A stretch of 64,000 nt of DNA from Clostridiales bacterium (GTDB lineage: Bacteria > Bacillota > Clostridia > Saccharofermentanales > Saccharofermentanaceae): the NCBI GenBank assembly GCA_017961235.1, contig JAGCXQ010000032.1, positions 1 to 64,000 on the forward strand, written 5' to 3'. The position numbers were made by a program, and so were the translations under genes. The number at the start of each line of letters is the position of its first letter. Position 1 is the first letter of the stretch. Shown here one piece after another: positions 8,798-17,605 of this stretch. A model generated the notes under the pieces. That model searched no databases. It was not told the DNA's origin and saw only the letters and a list, made by a program, of their open reading frames with translations.

Positions 8798-8826
8798 TTG
8801 ACAGAATATATTTTGTGCAATATAAT
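8798..8826 (+). promoter_or_regulatory. Consensus sigma-A-type promoter
   Basis: TTGACA (8798-8803) and TATAAT (8821-8826) match the consensus exactly and are separated by 17 bp. It would drive the nitroreductase / ATP-grasp / DUF2156 group strongly. Confidence 0.88.
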
Positions 8827-8861
8827 TGTATAAAACTTGATTCAAAACAGGAGGAATCGGG

Positions 8862-9548
8862 ATGAACACAGTTAGCATGACAGATCTGGAAGCAATCCGC
8901 GAGAGACACTCTGTTCGCCATTATAAAGAGGAGAAGATCGGATCTGAGAAGATCTCTATTCTGAATGAACTGATCGATTCCCTGAATAAAGAAGGCGATC
9001 TCCATCTTCAGCTGATCGAAGATGCGGGAAATACCTATAATAAACTTCTCAATAAAGCGATGGGTCTGGGCTCGGCCCCGAGTGTGATCGCATGTGTCGG
9101 AAAAGACGATGCGACACTTGAGGAAAGAGTCGGCTACTATGGCCAGAAGCTCGTCCTGATGGCGCAGAAGCTGGGACTGAATACCTGTTGGGCAGGAACC
9201 TTCAATAAAAAGAATATCGGCGCCGAGGTAAAAGACGGAGAACGTCTCGTGATCTCTATAGCGATCGGCTATGGAAAAGATTTTGGAAAGCCCCATAAGT
9301 CAAAGAGTGCAGAACAGGTTAGTGAAGCATCAGGAACTGCGCCCGAGTGGTTCTCGAAAGGGATCGAGATGGCGCTTCTTGCACCGACAGCGATCAACCA
9401 GCAAAAGTTCCTGATCCGTCTGGGACAGGACGAAAAAGTAGAATATATCGACAAGGGCGGACCTTTCAGCAAAGTGGATATCGGTATCGTCAGATGTCAT
9501 TTCGAGATCGGTTCCGGCAGACCGCAGGCACCGGCAAAGTGTGATTAA
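8862..9548 (+). CDS. Nitroreductase-family flavoprotein
   Basis: The product has 228 residues. It begins with the family hallmark IRERHSVRHYK, which contributes to the FMN phosphate site. It continues with GQKLVLMAQKLGLNTCW, the helix typical of this fold, and IAIGYGKDFG. A second half (about 150-228), with APEWFSKGIEMALLAPTAINQQKF, resembles the repeated core of the single-chain TM1586 type of nitroreductase. These enzymes reduce nitro groups, quinones or other electron acceptors with NAD(P)H; the natural substrate here is unknown. AGGAGGAA precedes the ATG and a consensus promoter lies 36 bp upstream. It is the first gene of a three-gene group. Confidence 0.78.
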   Translation: MNTVSMTDLEAIRERHSVRHYKEEKIGSEKISILNELIDSLNKEGDLHLQLIEDAGNTYNKLLNKAMGLGSAPSVIACVGKDDATLEERVGYYGQKLVLMAQKLGLNTCWAGTFNKKNIGAEVKDGERLVISIAIGYGKDFGKPHKSKSAEQVSEASGTAPEWFSKGIEMALLAPTAINQQKFLIRLGQDEKVEYIDKGGPFSKVDIGIVRCHFEIGSGRPQAPAKCD

Positions 9549-9566
9549 GTAAGAAGGAGAGAACGC

Positions 9567-10598
9567 ATGGTCACGATCCTTCTGACAGATGGTGAATTTA
9601 CGGGGATGATCCGATCTTTGCGCGAGAGGCCGGAGGTTCGGATCATCGGCTTTCTTTTCTCGGAGAATGCGGCGCACCGGACGATGCTGGACCAGTGGTA
9701 CATCGCGCCCTCGTGGGACGATCCGGAATATATCCCGTTCCTGCTTGATGTCGCCGAAAAAGAAAAGGTGGACTTCATCTTCCCGGTAGTGACGAAGAGT
9801 CTGGAGCTGATGGTGGAAAAAGCGCAGGAGATCCGGGAGAAGACCGGCGCTATTGTGGTGACTTCTTCCGCCTCTGCGATCCATACCGCGAATAATAAAG
9901 CGGAGCTTTTTCAGAAACTGAAAGACGATCCATCCACTTCCGGTTATATCACGGAATTTGATGTAGCTGAAACCGCGGGCGAACTCCATGAAAAAGCGGC
10001 GGTTCCGTGCATCGTGAAGCCCGTTATCGGCGAGAATAAAGAAGGATTCTTCCGGGTGGTCACCGATGACGCCTGGAAAAGTGCTTTTCTGGAAGGAAAA
10101 AGCGGAGGACTACTATGCCCGTCCCTTCTGAACCTGTTGGACGGATCATCGCGCATGGATGAGCCCCGGCTGGTCATGCCGTATCTTCCCGGACAGGAAT
10201 GGGATGCGGACCTTCTGGTGATCGACGGTCGGATCGTATCCGCAACGGTCAGAAAAAACCTCGATATGTTCGGCGGACTTTCCGCCTGCACGGAAACCGC
10301 GGAGGATACCCGTATCCTTACGGCCTGCGAGAGAATCGTCCGAGTTCTGGGCCTTCAGTATCTCTGCTGCATCAGCTTCAAAGAAGATGCGGACGGGAAT
10401 ATCAAGCTTCTGGAGATCAACCCGAGAGCGATGGGGAGCATTCATGTATCGGCACTGGGCGGAAATAACCTCGCTACGCGGCTTATTTCGGTCCTTCTAT
10501 CGGAAAGCGCGGATCTTGATTTCCGCCTGACCCGAAGCGGGATCCGCACCTCACTTTATTACGACATAACTCCACTTCCGTTAGGAGATAAAGAATGA
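9567..10598 (+). CDS. ATP-grasp ligase, carbamoyl-phosphate-synthase-like
   Basis: The product has 343 residues. An N-terminal Rossmann-like pre-ATP-grasp domain (1-100) is followed by an ATP-grasp fold. Marks include CIVKPVIGENKEG (ATP-binding Lys and loop), a long acidic region, and LLEINPRAMGSIH, where Glu and Asn bind Mg2+. Such enzymes join a carboxylate to an amine or thiol through an acyl phosphate. The next gene overlaps by 4 bp and encodes a GNAT-fold DUF2156 protein, so the two may act in one modification route. AAGAAGGAGAG lies just upstream of the ATG. The specific product is not identifiable. Confidence 0.78.
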   Translation: MVTILLTDGEFTGMIRSLRERPEVRIIGFLFSENAAHRTMLDQWYIAPSWDDPEYIPFLLDVAEKEKVDFIFPVVTKSLELMVEKAQEIREKTGAIVVTSSASAIHTANNKAELFQKLKDDPSTSGYITEFDVAETAGELHEKAAVPCIVKPVIGENKEGFFRVVTDDAWKSAFLEGKSGGLLCPSLLNLLDGSSRMDEPRLVMPYLPGQEWDADLLVIDGRIVSATVRKNLDMFGGLSACTETAEDTRILTACERIVRVLGLQYLCCISFKEDADGNIKLLEINPRAMGSIHVSALGGNNLATRLISVLLSESADLDFRLTRSGIRTSLYYDITPLPLGDKE

Positions 10599-11500
10599 AC
10601 CTGACATGGTATCCATTAACTGCGGCAGATCTACCGACATATAACAAGTATTACTCGATGACCGATTCGAAAATGACCGACCTTACATTTCACTGCAGGT
10701 ATGCCTGGGATAACGTCTTTCATGTAAAGTGGACCATTCTCGAGGACTGTCTTGTACAGATCTCTGACGGAGGCGGCTATTCATCGCCTTTTATGCTCAT
10801 GCCCCTCGGCAAACTGTCGCCCGCGAAAATCGAGAAGATCGTCAGCGCCGTGCGGCCGATTTTTGATGAGAAGGGGTGGAGGTTCCGGATCATGGGGATC
10901 GAAGAGTCGCAAAAGCATATATTTGAGGAGACCGGGATCCCGGCAAAACTCGACTACGATGAGGATTCTTCGGATTACTTCTACGATGCGGAGCTTCTGC
11001 GTACGCTTGCCGGCAAGAAGTATGCGAAGAAGAGAAATCACTGGAGCAAATTCCTGAGAATGTATCCGGATTACCAGTATGAGACGCTCTCCCCGGAGAT
11101 CTTTGACGAGTGCCTGAAGCTGGTGCGCCTCTGGGCATCGGATAAGGGAATCGATATCGCAGATACATCCGATAGTGATTATTACATGATCAAGCGTATC
11201 TTTGACCGGTGGGATGACCTATCCGCAAGAGGCGGTGCCATCCGGATCGACGGCAGGATCGTTGCTTTTTCCATAGGAAGCGTCGGGAAAAAAGACGTGG
11301 GATTCATCCACTTCGAGAAGGCGGATATCCAGTACGACGGGCTTTACGCTGCCATCAACAAGCTGGTCCTCGAGAATGAATTCCCGGAGATCCGCTATGT
11401 GAACAGGGAAGAGGACTTAGGTCTTCCCGGCCTTCGCAAGTCAAAGGAATCGTATTTTCCGATCTGCAAGATCCGCAAGTGGAGATTCGTTCCGGCATAA
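10595..11500 (+). CDS. DUF2156 protein (phosphatidylglycerol lysyltransferase-like C-terminal domain)
   Basis: The product has 301 residues and no membrane segments. It resembles the soluble C-terminal domain of MprF-type aminoacyl-lipid synthases: AKKRNHWSKFLR in the middle, GFIHFEKADIQYDGLYAAIN, and an ending with NREEDLGLPGLRKSKESYFP. These proteins fold as tandem GNAT domains and transfer an amino acid from aminoacyl-tRNA in the characterised members. The ATGA overlap with the ATP-grasp gene implies translational coupling. The acceptor may be a lipid or small molecule; that is inference. Confidence 0.78.
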   Translation: MNLTWYPLTAADLPTYNKYYSMTDSKMTDLTFHCRYAWDNVFHVKWTILEDCLVQISDGGGYSSPFMLMPLGKLSPAKIEKIVSAVRPIFDEKGWRFRIMGIEESQKHIFEETGIPAKLDYDEDSSDYFYDAELLRTLAGKKYAKKRNHWSKFLRMYPDYQYETLSPEIFDECLKLVRLWASDKGIDIADTSDSDYYMIKRIFDRWDDLSARGGAIRIDGRIVAFSIGSVGKKDVGFIHFEKADIQYDGLYAAINKLVLENEFPEIRYVNREEDLGLPGLRKSKESYFPICKIRKWRFVPA

Positions 11501-11612
11501 GGAGCCTTCCCCTCGGGACCGTCCACCCCAAGATACACCTATAACAAATCTGTCATTCTGCTTTCCCCTCTTTTGTGTTAAAGTATAGGACGTTGAAAAA
11601 CAAAGGGGATGA

Positions 11613-12770
11613 ATGAGGATGAGAAGGAAACGTCTGATAGCTGTTTTACTCTGCGCGGAGATCGTTCTGTCTTTCGCCGGATGTTCGAAGAAGAAAGAAC
11701 CTGTTTCAGAAGCAAAACTCAGTAAGAATACACAAACCTCCGTATCGGAGGAATCTTCAGATCGGAAAGATCCGTCCGATACCTCGGCAAAAGCACCATC
11801 AGACTCTGCTGCTGAGAGTACTGCTGCTCCGACAGCAACGCCGCTTCCGTCTGCGACACCGATCCCTTCGGTCACGCCGAGAGCTGCTTCCTACTTCGGA
11901 GAGTTCCAGCCATATGTGATCTCGGATGTGATGAAGGACTATCTGGGCGAAGAGAAGGTCCAGGATTACTATAATTTCTGTGAAGCAGTGCTCGCTGAAA
12001 AAGACTCTTTCCCGTGCCATAGCTTTGAAGGATATTCAGATACCTACTACCTGCTTTCCAGAAGCTTTTTTCCATATGGATATGATGCGGTATGCTGTCC
12101 GGAGGAGAGTGATTTTAAAGACGGTGTGGCTAAGATCCGCTATGAGGAGACGAAGGAATGGCGCCAGCAGCACTATAACGAGCTGAAAGAAGCCACAGAG
12201 AAGATCGTTTCTGAAGTATTCCGTCAAGAGTATAGTGATTTTGAAAAAATGATCGCGCTGTATCAGTATTTCGCGAACAACTATGTGTATGACTATGATA
12301 TGAATCATGTGATCGACGGGTACAGAGAGGTCTATCTTCCGCTGATGAAGAAGACCGGCGTCTGTAATGAGTTTTCCGGCGCCTATGCATTCCTGCTTCA
12401 TCAGGTCGGCGTGGAAGTGGACTTTGCCTGCGGAAATATAAACGACGGGAGCATCGGGCACCGGTGGAATATCGTACGACTGGACGGGGAATACTACTTC
12501 GTGGATACGACCTGGGCACTTAGCGACAAGAGCCTCCGCTATTTCCTGATGGATACAGATCAGAGAACGCAAAACGGTACCGAATTCAGTGAAGGTATCG
12601 ATTACACTGACGCGCCGGTATATGATGAGAACAGTTTACAGATCACGAGCAGAAAATACAGTGAACTGTGGGAAGCTTCCTCCTTCGAAGTGGATTATGA
12701 TCATGACCTGATCCGATACACGATTCTGAATGATGACGGAACGGAAGTTAAGAAAGAATTTCATTATTAA
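11613..12770 (+). CDS. Lipoprotein with a transglutaminase-like domain
   Basis: The product has 385 residues. A lipoprotein signal ends in SFAGC (Cys 23), then a Ser/Thr/Ala/Pro-rich stalk runs to about residue 90. The domain carries the full triad: TGVCNEFSGAYAF with Cys 251, IGHRWNIV with His 283, and VDTTWAL with Asp 298. It resembles secreted transglutaminase/protease-like proteins of Clostridia and shares architecture, though not close sequence, with the LRR-transglutaminase protein at 4286. Two in-frame ATGs (11613 and 11619) follow AAAGGGG; either could be used. A strong terminator follows. Confidence 0.75.
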   Translation: MRMRRKRLIAVLLCAEIVLSFAGCSKKKEPVSEAKLSKNTQTSVSEESSDRKDPSDTSAKAPSDSAAESTAAPTATPLPSATPIPSVTPRAASYFGEFQPYVISDVMKDYLGEEKVQDYYNFCEAVLAEKDSFPCHSFEGYSDTYYLLSRSFFPYGYDAVCCPEESDFKDGVAKIRYEETKEWRQQHYNELKEATEKIVSEVFRQEYSDFEKMIALYQYFANNYVYDYDMNHVIDGYREVYLPLMKKTGVCNEFSGAYAFLLHQVGVEVDFACGNINDGSIGHRWNIVRLDGEYYFVDTTWALSDKSLRYFLMDTDQRTQNGTEFSEGIDYTDAPVYDENSLQITSRKYSELWEASSFEVDYDHDLIRYTILNDDGTEVKKEFHY

Positions 12771-12860
12771 TTTAAACTTCACTTAAAGTTCGGGGTACAT
12801 AATGAAATCGTGAAGCATATAGATTTCATAACAACTCCCACCTTATTACCCGTAGAAATG

Positions 12861-12889
12861 GCTGTCTCCCGGAGACAGCTTTTTCTTTT
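12861..12889 (+). terminator. Rho-independent terminator
   Basis: GCTGTCTCC and GGAGACAGC form a perfect stem around a minimal loop, followed by TTTTTCTTTT. It ends the transglutaminase lipoprotein transcript and isolates the phosphosignalling island downstream. Confidence 0.9.
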
Positions 12890-12947
12890 GTCCGAAAAGA
12901 TGGGAACGAGAGTTTCTTGATCGGCCGGATCCGGCAAAGTTTTCTAT

Positions 12948-12975
12948 TTGTTAATGAATAGACTACGCATATAAG
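12948..12975 (+). promoter_or_regulatory. Promoter of the phosphatase/kinase island
   Basis: TTGTTA (12948-12953) and TATAAG (12970-12975) are separated by 16 bp, about 90 bp before the first PP2C gene. It is the best promoter-like pair in the gap after the terminator. Confidence 0.5.
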
Positions 12976-13064
12976 AGTAAAATGTTTTTGTGGTATAAAT
13001 CTTCTCGTGGGTCGCAAAATGTGACTTGAAAGATAAAATGGAGACAAAAAGAGACTAAGGGCAT

Positions 13065-13796
13065 ATGTTAAAGTACGCAACAATTACAAATAACGGTTCG
13101 AGAGATGTGAATGAGGATTCTCTGGGCGCTTATGAAAAAGACGGAAACTTCGGCTTTATCGTCTGTGACGGTCTGGGCGGTCATGGTATGGGGGACCTTG
13201 CTTCGCAGTGCGTGAGGGATACTTTTGATGACCAGTTCCATAAAGCGGATGACATGGTCAATTTCCTGGGCCAGACTTTTATTACGGCGCAGCAGATCCT
13301 TATGGAAGAACAGGAGAAGAGACGCGCCGGAAACAAGATGAAGACCACGGCAGTGGCGCTTGTAACGGATGAAAAACATGCCTATATCTGTCATGTAGGT
13401 GATTCCAGACTATATGTATTCTCGAAAAATAAGGTCAAGACCAGAACGATCGACCACAGTATCCCCCAAATGCTAGTGCTTTCCAAGCAGATAAAGGAAA
13501 AAGAGATTCGTTTTCACAAAGATAGGAATATCCTTCTGCGGGTAATGGGAGTAGAATGGGAAGAGCCGATGTATGAACTGATGGCTCCGATGGATCTTAA
13601 GAAGTGCCAGGCTTTTCTGCTCTGCTCGGACGGGTTCTGGGAACTGATCGAAGAAGACGAGATGTGCTCGCTTCTGAAGAAGGCAACAACTCCGGAGGAG
13701 TGGCTCGCGGAGATGGAGTGCGTCGTGAAAGCGAATGGACTCGGGAAAAACATGGATAACTACTCAGCAATTGCTGTATGGAATGAGAAGGAATAA
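13065..13796 (+). CDS. PP2C-family Ser/Thr protein phosphatase
   Basis: The product has 243 residues and shows the PP2C metal-site motifs: NGSRDVNEDSLGAY near the N-terminus, VCDGLGGHGMGDLAS, HVGDSRLYV, and LLCSDGFWELI. The Asp residues that hold the two Mn2+/Mg2+ ions are all present. It would remove phosphate from Ser/Thr, most plausibly on the kinases and FHA protein encoded just downstream. It has no membrane segment. AGGG precedes the ATG. Only 6 bp separate it from the second PP2C gene. Confidence 0.9.
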   Translation: MLKYATITNNGSRDVNEDSLGAYEKDGNFGFIVCDGLGGHGMGDLASQCVRDTFDDQFHKADDMVNFLGQTFITAQQILMEEQEKRRAGNKMKTTAVALVTDEKHAYICHVGDSRLYVFSKNKVKTRTIDHSIPQMLVLSKQIKEKEIRFHKDRNILLRVMGVEWEEPMYELMAPMDLKKCQAFLLCSDGFWELIEEDEMCSLLKKATTPEEWLAEMECVVKANGLGKNMDNYSAIAVWNEKE

Positions 13797-13802
13797 GCAC
13801 AA

Positions 13803-14594
13803 GTGATCGATCATAGAGACAATTACAGCCTATATGATGAAAATGAGATCATGGAGATCGCTGCGATATCCGTGATCGGAAACCGAAATGACCAGCAGGA
13901 TAGTTTCGGATATGAACTGAAAGAAAATGAAGGGATCGTGGTCCTTTGTGATGGCATGGGCGGACACGAAGGCGGGAAGCTGGCAAGTACGACAGCAATC
14001 GAGCACATCCTGAATGAATATAATGACGCGTACCCTTGTGAAGATCCACATGCACTGCTTGTGGATCTTGCTCACGAAAGTGATACGGAGATCAGGGCCT
14101 TGAAAACATCGGAAGGAGAGCCGATGAAGGCCGGATCTACGATCGTAAGTGTCTTTGTCCGTAAGAATATCCTTTACTGGCTGTCCGTCGGAGATAGCAG
14201 AGTATATATCCTTCGGGGAGACGAGCTGGTCAAGATCACGGAGGATCATACGTATAAATATATGCTGGATGAGCAAATGAGAAATGGAAGAATCAGCGAA
14301 ATGGAGTATAATGAAAGAGTGACGAACGGGGAGGCACTGGTTAGTTTTCTTGGAAGAGGTGAATTACCTTATATCGATGCCAATGATTTTCCGTTCGAAC
14401 TGGAGTCGGGAGATAAGCTGCTTCTCATGTCTGATGGGCTCTATAAACTGGTATCGGATGAGAGCATCCGCGCGGTCCTGCTGAGCTTCAGCAATATCCG
14501 CGACACGGTTTCGGCCCTGGAGACGATGGCGCAAACAAATGGAAGATATACGAACAGAGATAATACAACGATAGCTATGGTGAGAATCAAATAA
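13803..14594 (+). CDS. Second PP2C-family phosphatase
   Basis: The product has 263 residues and carries the same family motifs: GNRNDQQDSFGYEL, LCDGMGGHEGGKLAS, SVGDSRVYILRG and LMSDGLYKLV. It is clearly diverged from its neighbour, so this is not a recent duplication. Two phosphatases beside two kinases suggest separate partners or separate substrates. The GTG at 13803 follows AAGGA by 10 nt. An in-frame ATG at 13851 would give a shorter product beginning just before the conserved start of the domain. Confidence 0.88.
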   Translation: MIDHRDNYSLYDENEIMEIAAISVIGNRNDQQDSFGYELKENEGIVVLCDGMGGHEGGKLASTTAIEHILNEYNDAYPCEDPHALLVDLAHESDTEIRALKTSEGEPMKAGSTIVSVFVRKNILYWLSVGDSRVYILRGDELVKITEDHTYKYMLDEQMRNGRISEMEYNERVTNGEALVSFLGRGELPYIDANDFPFELESGDKLLLMSDGLYKLVSDESIRAVLLSFSNIRDTVSALETMAQTNGRYTNRDNTTIAMVRIK

Positions 14595-14611
14595 CGTAGG
14601 AGGATTTTGAA

Positions 14612-15607
14612 ATGAACGTACAAAAATGTGAGAATGGCCACTTTTACGATGCAGACAAGTATATGTCCTGCCCGCATTGTGGAGCTTCGCTGCCGAACAA
14701 TCAGCATTCGGAGCCTGAAGAAAAGCCTATGGCGGCTCCTCAGGAGATGAGAGCCCCGCAGCCTTCACCGGCGATGGCTGCTCCTGTACCCGGTTTCAAT
14801 AATCCTGCTCCGGCTCCTGCACAGGCACCTGCAAATGCTTGTCCTTCTTGTGGTAAACCGCTTGTTGCGGGCGCAAGATTCTGCCGATTCTGCGGAACAC
14901 CGGTTTCCAATATGGCACCGGTACCTGCACCAGTACCGGCACCTGCTCCTGCTCCGGCTCCGATGCCTATGCCGGTAGTTGTACCGATGCCTATGCCTGC
15001 TCCGGCTCCAATGCCGGCACCCGCTCCTGCCCCAGTTCCGGCTCCGGCGCCAGCACCTGCACCGGCCCCTGCTCAGGATGTTTCTTCTTTTAATGAGACT
15101 GTAGAGCTTCCGGATTCCAACGAAGTGGAACTTCCGGATGACCCGGGAACGGACGACGGAAAAGAGTCTCTCCAGGATCAGGTCAAGAAGGCCTTGGCTG
15201 GAACAGATGGAAAGACAGTCGGATTCTTCAGCGCCGGAACGGACAAAGAAGATTCTGCAGATCCTGTCGTTGGCTGGCTCGTATGTATCGGTGGTAAACA
15301 TGTAGGTGATGCCTTCAATATCTTTGCAGGCAAGAACTCCATCGGAAGAGGTTCCTCCAACCGTATCGTGATCTCCAAGGATAAGACTGTTTCCAGAGAG
15401 AAGCATCTGTGGATGATCTATGAGCCGAAGAAGAGAGAGTTTTTCGTCCAGCCGGGAGAAGGCAGCGGTCTTTCCTATCTGAATGAGGATATCATCACAG
15501 AGACCAAGAAAGTAGCTGCAAGAGATACCCTTGAACTTGGCGAAGGAAAGTATATTCTTGTGCCGCTCTGCGGAGACGACTTTACATGGGAGACATACAT
15601 TAAATAA
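14612..15607 (+). CDS. Zinc-ribbon, Pro/Ala-rich, FHA-domain protein
   Basis: The product has 331 residues. Two zinc-ribbon knuckle pairs occur: CENGH with CPHCG near the start, and CPSCG with CRFCG around residues 75-95. A long low-complexity stretch of alternating Ala-Pro with some Met and Val (about 100-165) acts as a flexible arm, followed by an acidic segment. The C-terminal FHA domain shows SIGRGSSNRIVIS and VSREKHLWMIY, the phosphothreonine-binding loops. It probably docks onto phosphorylated kinases or their targets. AGGAGG precedes the ATG. It lies between the phosphatases and the kinases. Confidence 0.88.
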   Translation: MNVQKCENGHFYDADKYMSCPHCGASLPNNQHSEPEEKPMAAPQEMRAPQPSPAMAAPVPGFNNPAPAPAQAPANACPSCGKPLVAGARFCRFCGTPVSNMAPVPAPVPAPAPAPAPMPMPVVVPMPMPAPAPMPAPAPAPVPAPAPAPAPAPAQDVSSFNETVELPDSNEVELPDDPGTDDGKESLQDQVKKALAGTDGKTVGFFSAGTDKEDSADPVVGWLVCIGGKHVGDAFNIFAGKNSIGRGSSNRIVISKDKTVSREKHLWMIYEPKKREFFVQPGEGSGLSYLNEDIITETKKVAARDTLELGEGKYILVPLCGDDFTWETYIK

Positions 15608-15628
15608 TCATTTTTTAGGAGTCCGAAA

Positions 15629-17587
15629 ATGCGTAGGTGTTTCTCCTGTTTCAAAGAATTCACGGATGAATTTGAAGTGTGTCCGCATTGCGGAACAGTA
15701 GTCGATTATACCCCGGTAGAACCTATCCACCTTCTGCCGGGTTCTATTCTTGCCAACAGATATTACATCGGAAAAGCAGTCGGCTCCGGCGGATTCGGTA
15801 TCATTTACAGGGCATGGGACTATAAGCTTGAGACGATCGTGGCGGTGAAGGAGTTCTTCGTCAGCCGTATCATGACCCGTGCGCAAGGGCAGAAGGAAGT
15901 CATCGTTAACAGGAAGTCCCACCAGGAATATGAATATAGAAAAGAGAGATTTCTGGCAGAAGCGAGAACGATGGCCAAGTTCGGCACGCACAGGAATATC
16001 CCGAATGTTTTCGAGTTTTTCGAGGAAAATTCCACGGCATATATCGTCATGGAGCTTCTGGAAGGCCAGACGCTCAAAGAGTATATGATCGAAAAGGGCG
16101 GTGTTGTCGATAAAGAGTTTGCCATCATGGTTACCCGTGAAGTCGGAAAAGCACTTACCTCTCTTCATCAGGCAGGAATCATCCATCGAGATGTTGCTCC
16201 GGACAATATTTATCTTTGTTCCGGAAATGAACTGAAGATCAAGCTTCTTGACCTCGGTGCTGCAAAACTTGCCGACAGTACAGATAAAGTGGTCGATATC
16301 ATTCTTAAACCGGGTTATTCTCCTGCTGAGCAGTATGAGAATACGAATAATATCGGGCCGTGGACAGATATTTATGCGCTTGGTGCGACTCTTTATGTCA
16401 TGCTTACCGGTACAAAACCGGAAGAATCGACGAACCGAAAGATCAGTGATACGGTTCCTTATCCCAGAGAACTTGATCCTACCATCAGTGAGAATCTGAG
16501 CAATGCCGTGATGAAAGCGATGGCTGTAGAGAAGCATATGCGTTTTTCCTCAGTCAATGATTTTATTTCGGCTATCGATAAGAACCGGAAGGTCATTCCG
16601 ATCAAAAAAGAGAAGAAAAGACGGTTCAGAAGAAGGCTCATCGGTATCGTGGCAGCGATTCTCATACTGGCTGCCGGTGGATTTCTGATCTATAAGTATT
16701 ATCAGGATAAGCGTTCGGTCCAGTATCTCGACGATGCGGACATCACGATCTGGTACTGCGCAGAGAGCGGTTCGGATGAAGAAGTCGCGATGCAGGCGGT
16801 CATCGATGATTTTACGGAAGTGTATCCCAATGTGAAGATCGATGCCGAATGCTATCCCGAATCGGAGTATTACAAGAAATTGGAAGACGCCGCGGAAAAC
16901 GGTGAGCTTCCGACTCTTTTTGAAAGTACGGGAGTCTCGGAATCTGTTTTGGAGGAGGCAGAAGATATTTCGTCTATCCTGAAATCCGATCAGGCGAAGG
17001 ACTGCCATTTCCTGGAGTATTACGAAGAGTATTACCAGGACAAAAAATGTGTGCCGCTGGGTATAGAAGTTCCTGTCGCTTACGTGATCACAAGCGGATA
17101 TACGAGTATGGATTATAGTGAAAGAACTTTTACCGGTCTGAATGATTTTGGCGATGCGAAGATAGCTTATGATGATGATTATATTGATCTTGTGAAAAAG
17201 AATTTCGATAAAGAGGCATCTGCAGCCAAGGCACAATTTATGAACGATACGTCCAATGAGTGCGCAGTCATGATTTCCTCATCGATGGCACTGAATAAGA
17301 TCAAGAGCGAACTGACAAATTATGAGAAGGAGTATGTTTATTTTTCCGGCAAGGATGCTGTTGCAATGTTTACCTACGAGTGGAGCATCGGCGACGGGAA
17401 CAAGAGTGAGATGGCAGCGGCGAAGCGTCTTCTGTCCTGGATGCTTGGAAATAAATACCAGGATATACTGATGATCTCGAGATGTTCGGATGGCCAGATT
17501 CCGGTTAATAGCGAGTGCTTTAACAGTAAGACGGAGACAAAAGATTACGAGCCTTTGCGAGAGATTTATAAAGACTATTCGTTTTAA
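15629..17587 (+). CDS. Receptor Ser/Thr kinase with extracellular solute-binding-protein-like domain
   Basis: The product has 652 residues. A zinc ribbon (CFSCF, CPHCG) lies at 1-25 and a kinase domain at about 43-305, with GSGGFG in the P-loop, AVKEFF, HRDVAPDN and DLGAAK. The catalytic Asp and Asn are present, but the usual Lys of HRDxKxxN is Ala and DFG is DLG. A basic segment and one membrane helix (about 336-355) follow. The outside part (370-652) resembles a family 1 solute-binding protein: ADITIWYCAESGSDEE, then FTEVYPNVKID. I infer a receptor that senses a small ligand, perhaps a sugar. The frame is continuous. Confidence 0.85.
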   Translation: MRRCFSCFKEFTDEFEVCPHCGTVVDYTPVEPIHLLPGSILANRYYIGKAVGSGGFGIIYRAWDYKLETIVAVKEFFVSRIMTRAQGQKEVIVNRKSHQEYEYRKERFLAEARTMAKFGTHRNIPNVFEFFEENSTAYIVMELLEGQTLKEYMIEKGGVVDKEFAIMVTREVGKALTSLHQAGIIHRDVAPDNIYLCSGNELKIKLLDLGAAKLADSTDKVVDIILKPGYSPAEQYENTNNIGPWTDIYALGATLYVMLTGTKPEESTNRKISDTVPYPRELDPTISENLSNAVMKAMAVEKHMRFSSVNDFISAIDKNRKVIPIKKEKKRRFRRRLIGIVAAILILAAGGFLIYKYYQDKRSVQYLDDADITIWYCAESGSDEEVAMQAVIDDFTEVYPNVKIDAECYPESEYYKKLEDAAENGELPTLFESTGVSESVLEEAEDISSILKSDQAKDCHFLEYYEEYYQDKKCVPLGIEVPVAYVITSGYTSMDYSERTFTGLNDFGDAKIAYDDDYIDLVKKNFDKEASAAKAQFMNDTSNECAVMISSSMALNKIKSELTNYEKEYVYFSGKDAVAMFTYEWSIGDGNKSEMAAAKRLLSWMLGNKYQDILMISRCSDGQIPVNSECFNSKTETKDYEPLREIYKDYSF

Positions 17588-17605
17588 ATTATTGGGGGGA
17601 ACGAT

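Noticed and set aside
15629-17587. Assembly or frameshift fusion of a kinase gene with a binding-protein gene
   Set aside because: The frame is continuous, a membrane helix sits exactly between the domains, and the binding-protein part has no own signal peptide or ribosome site.
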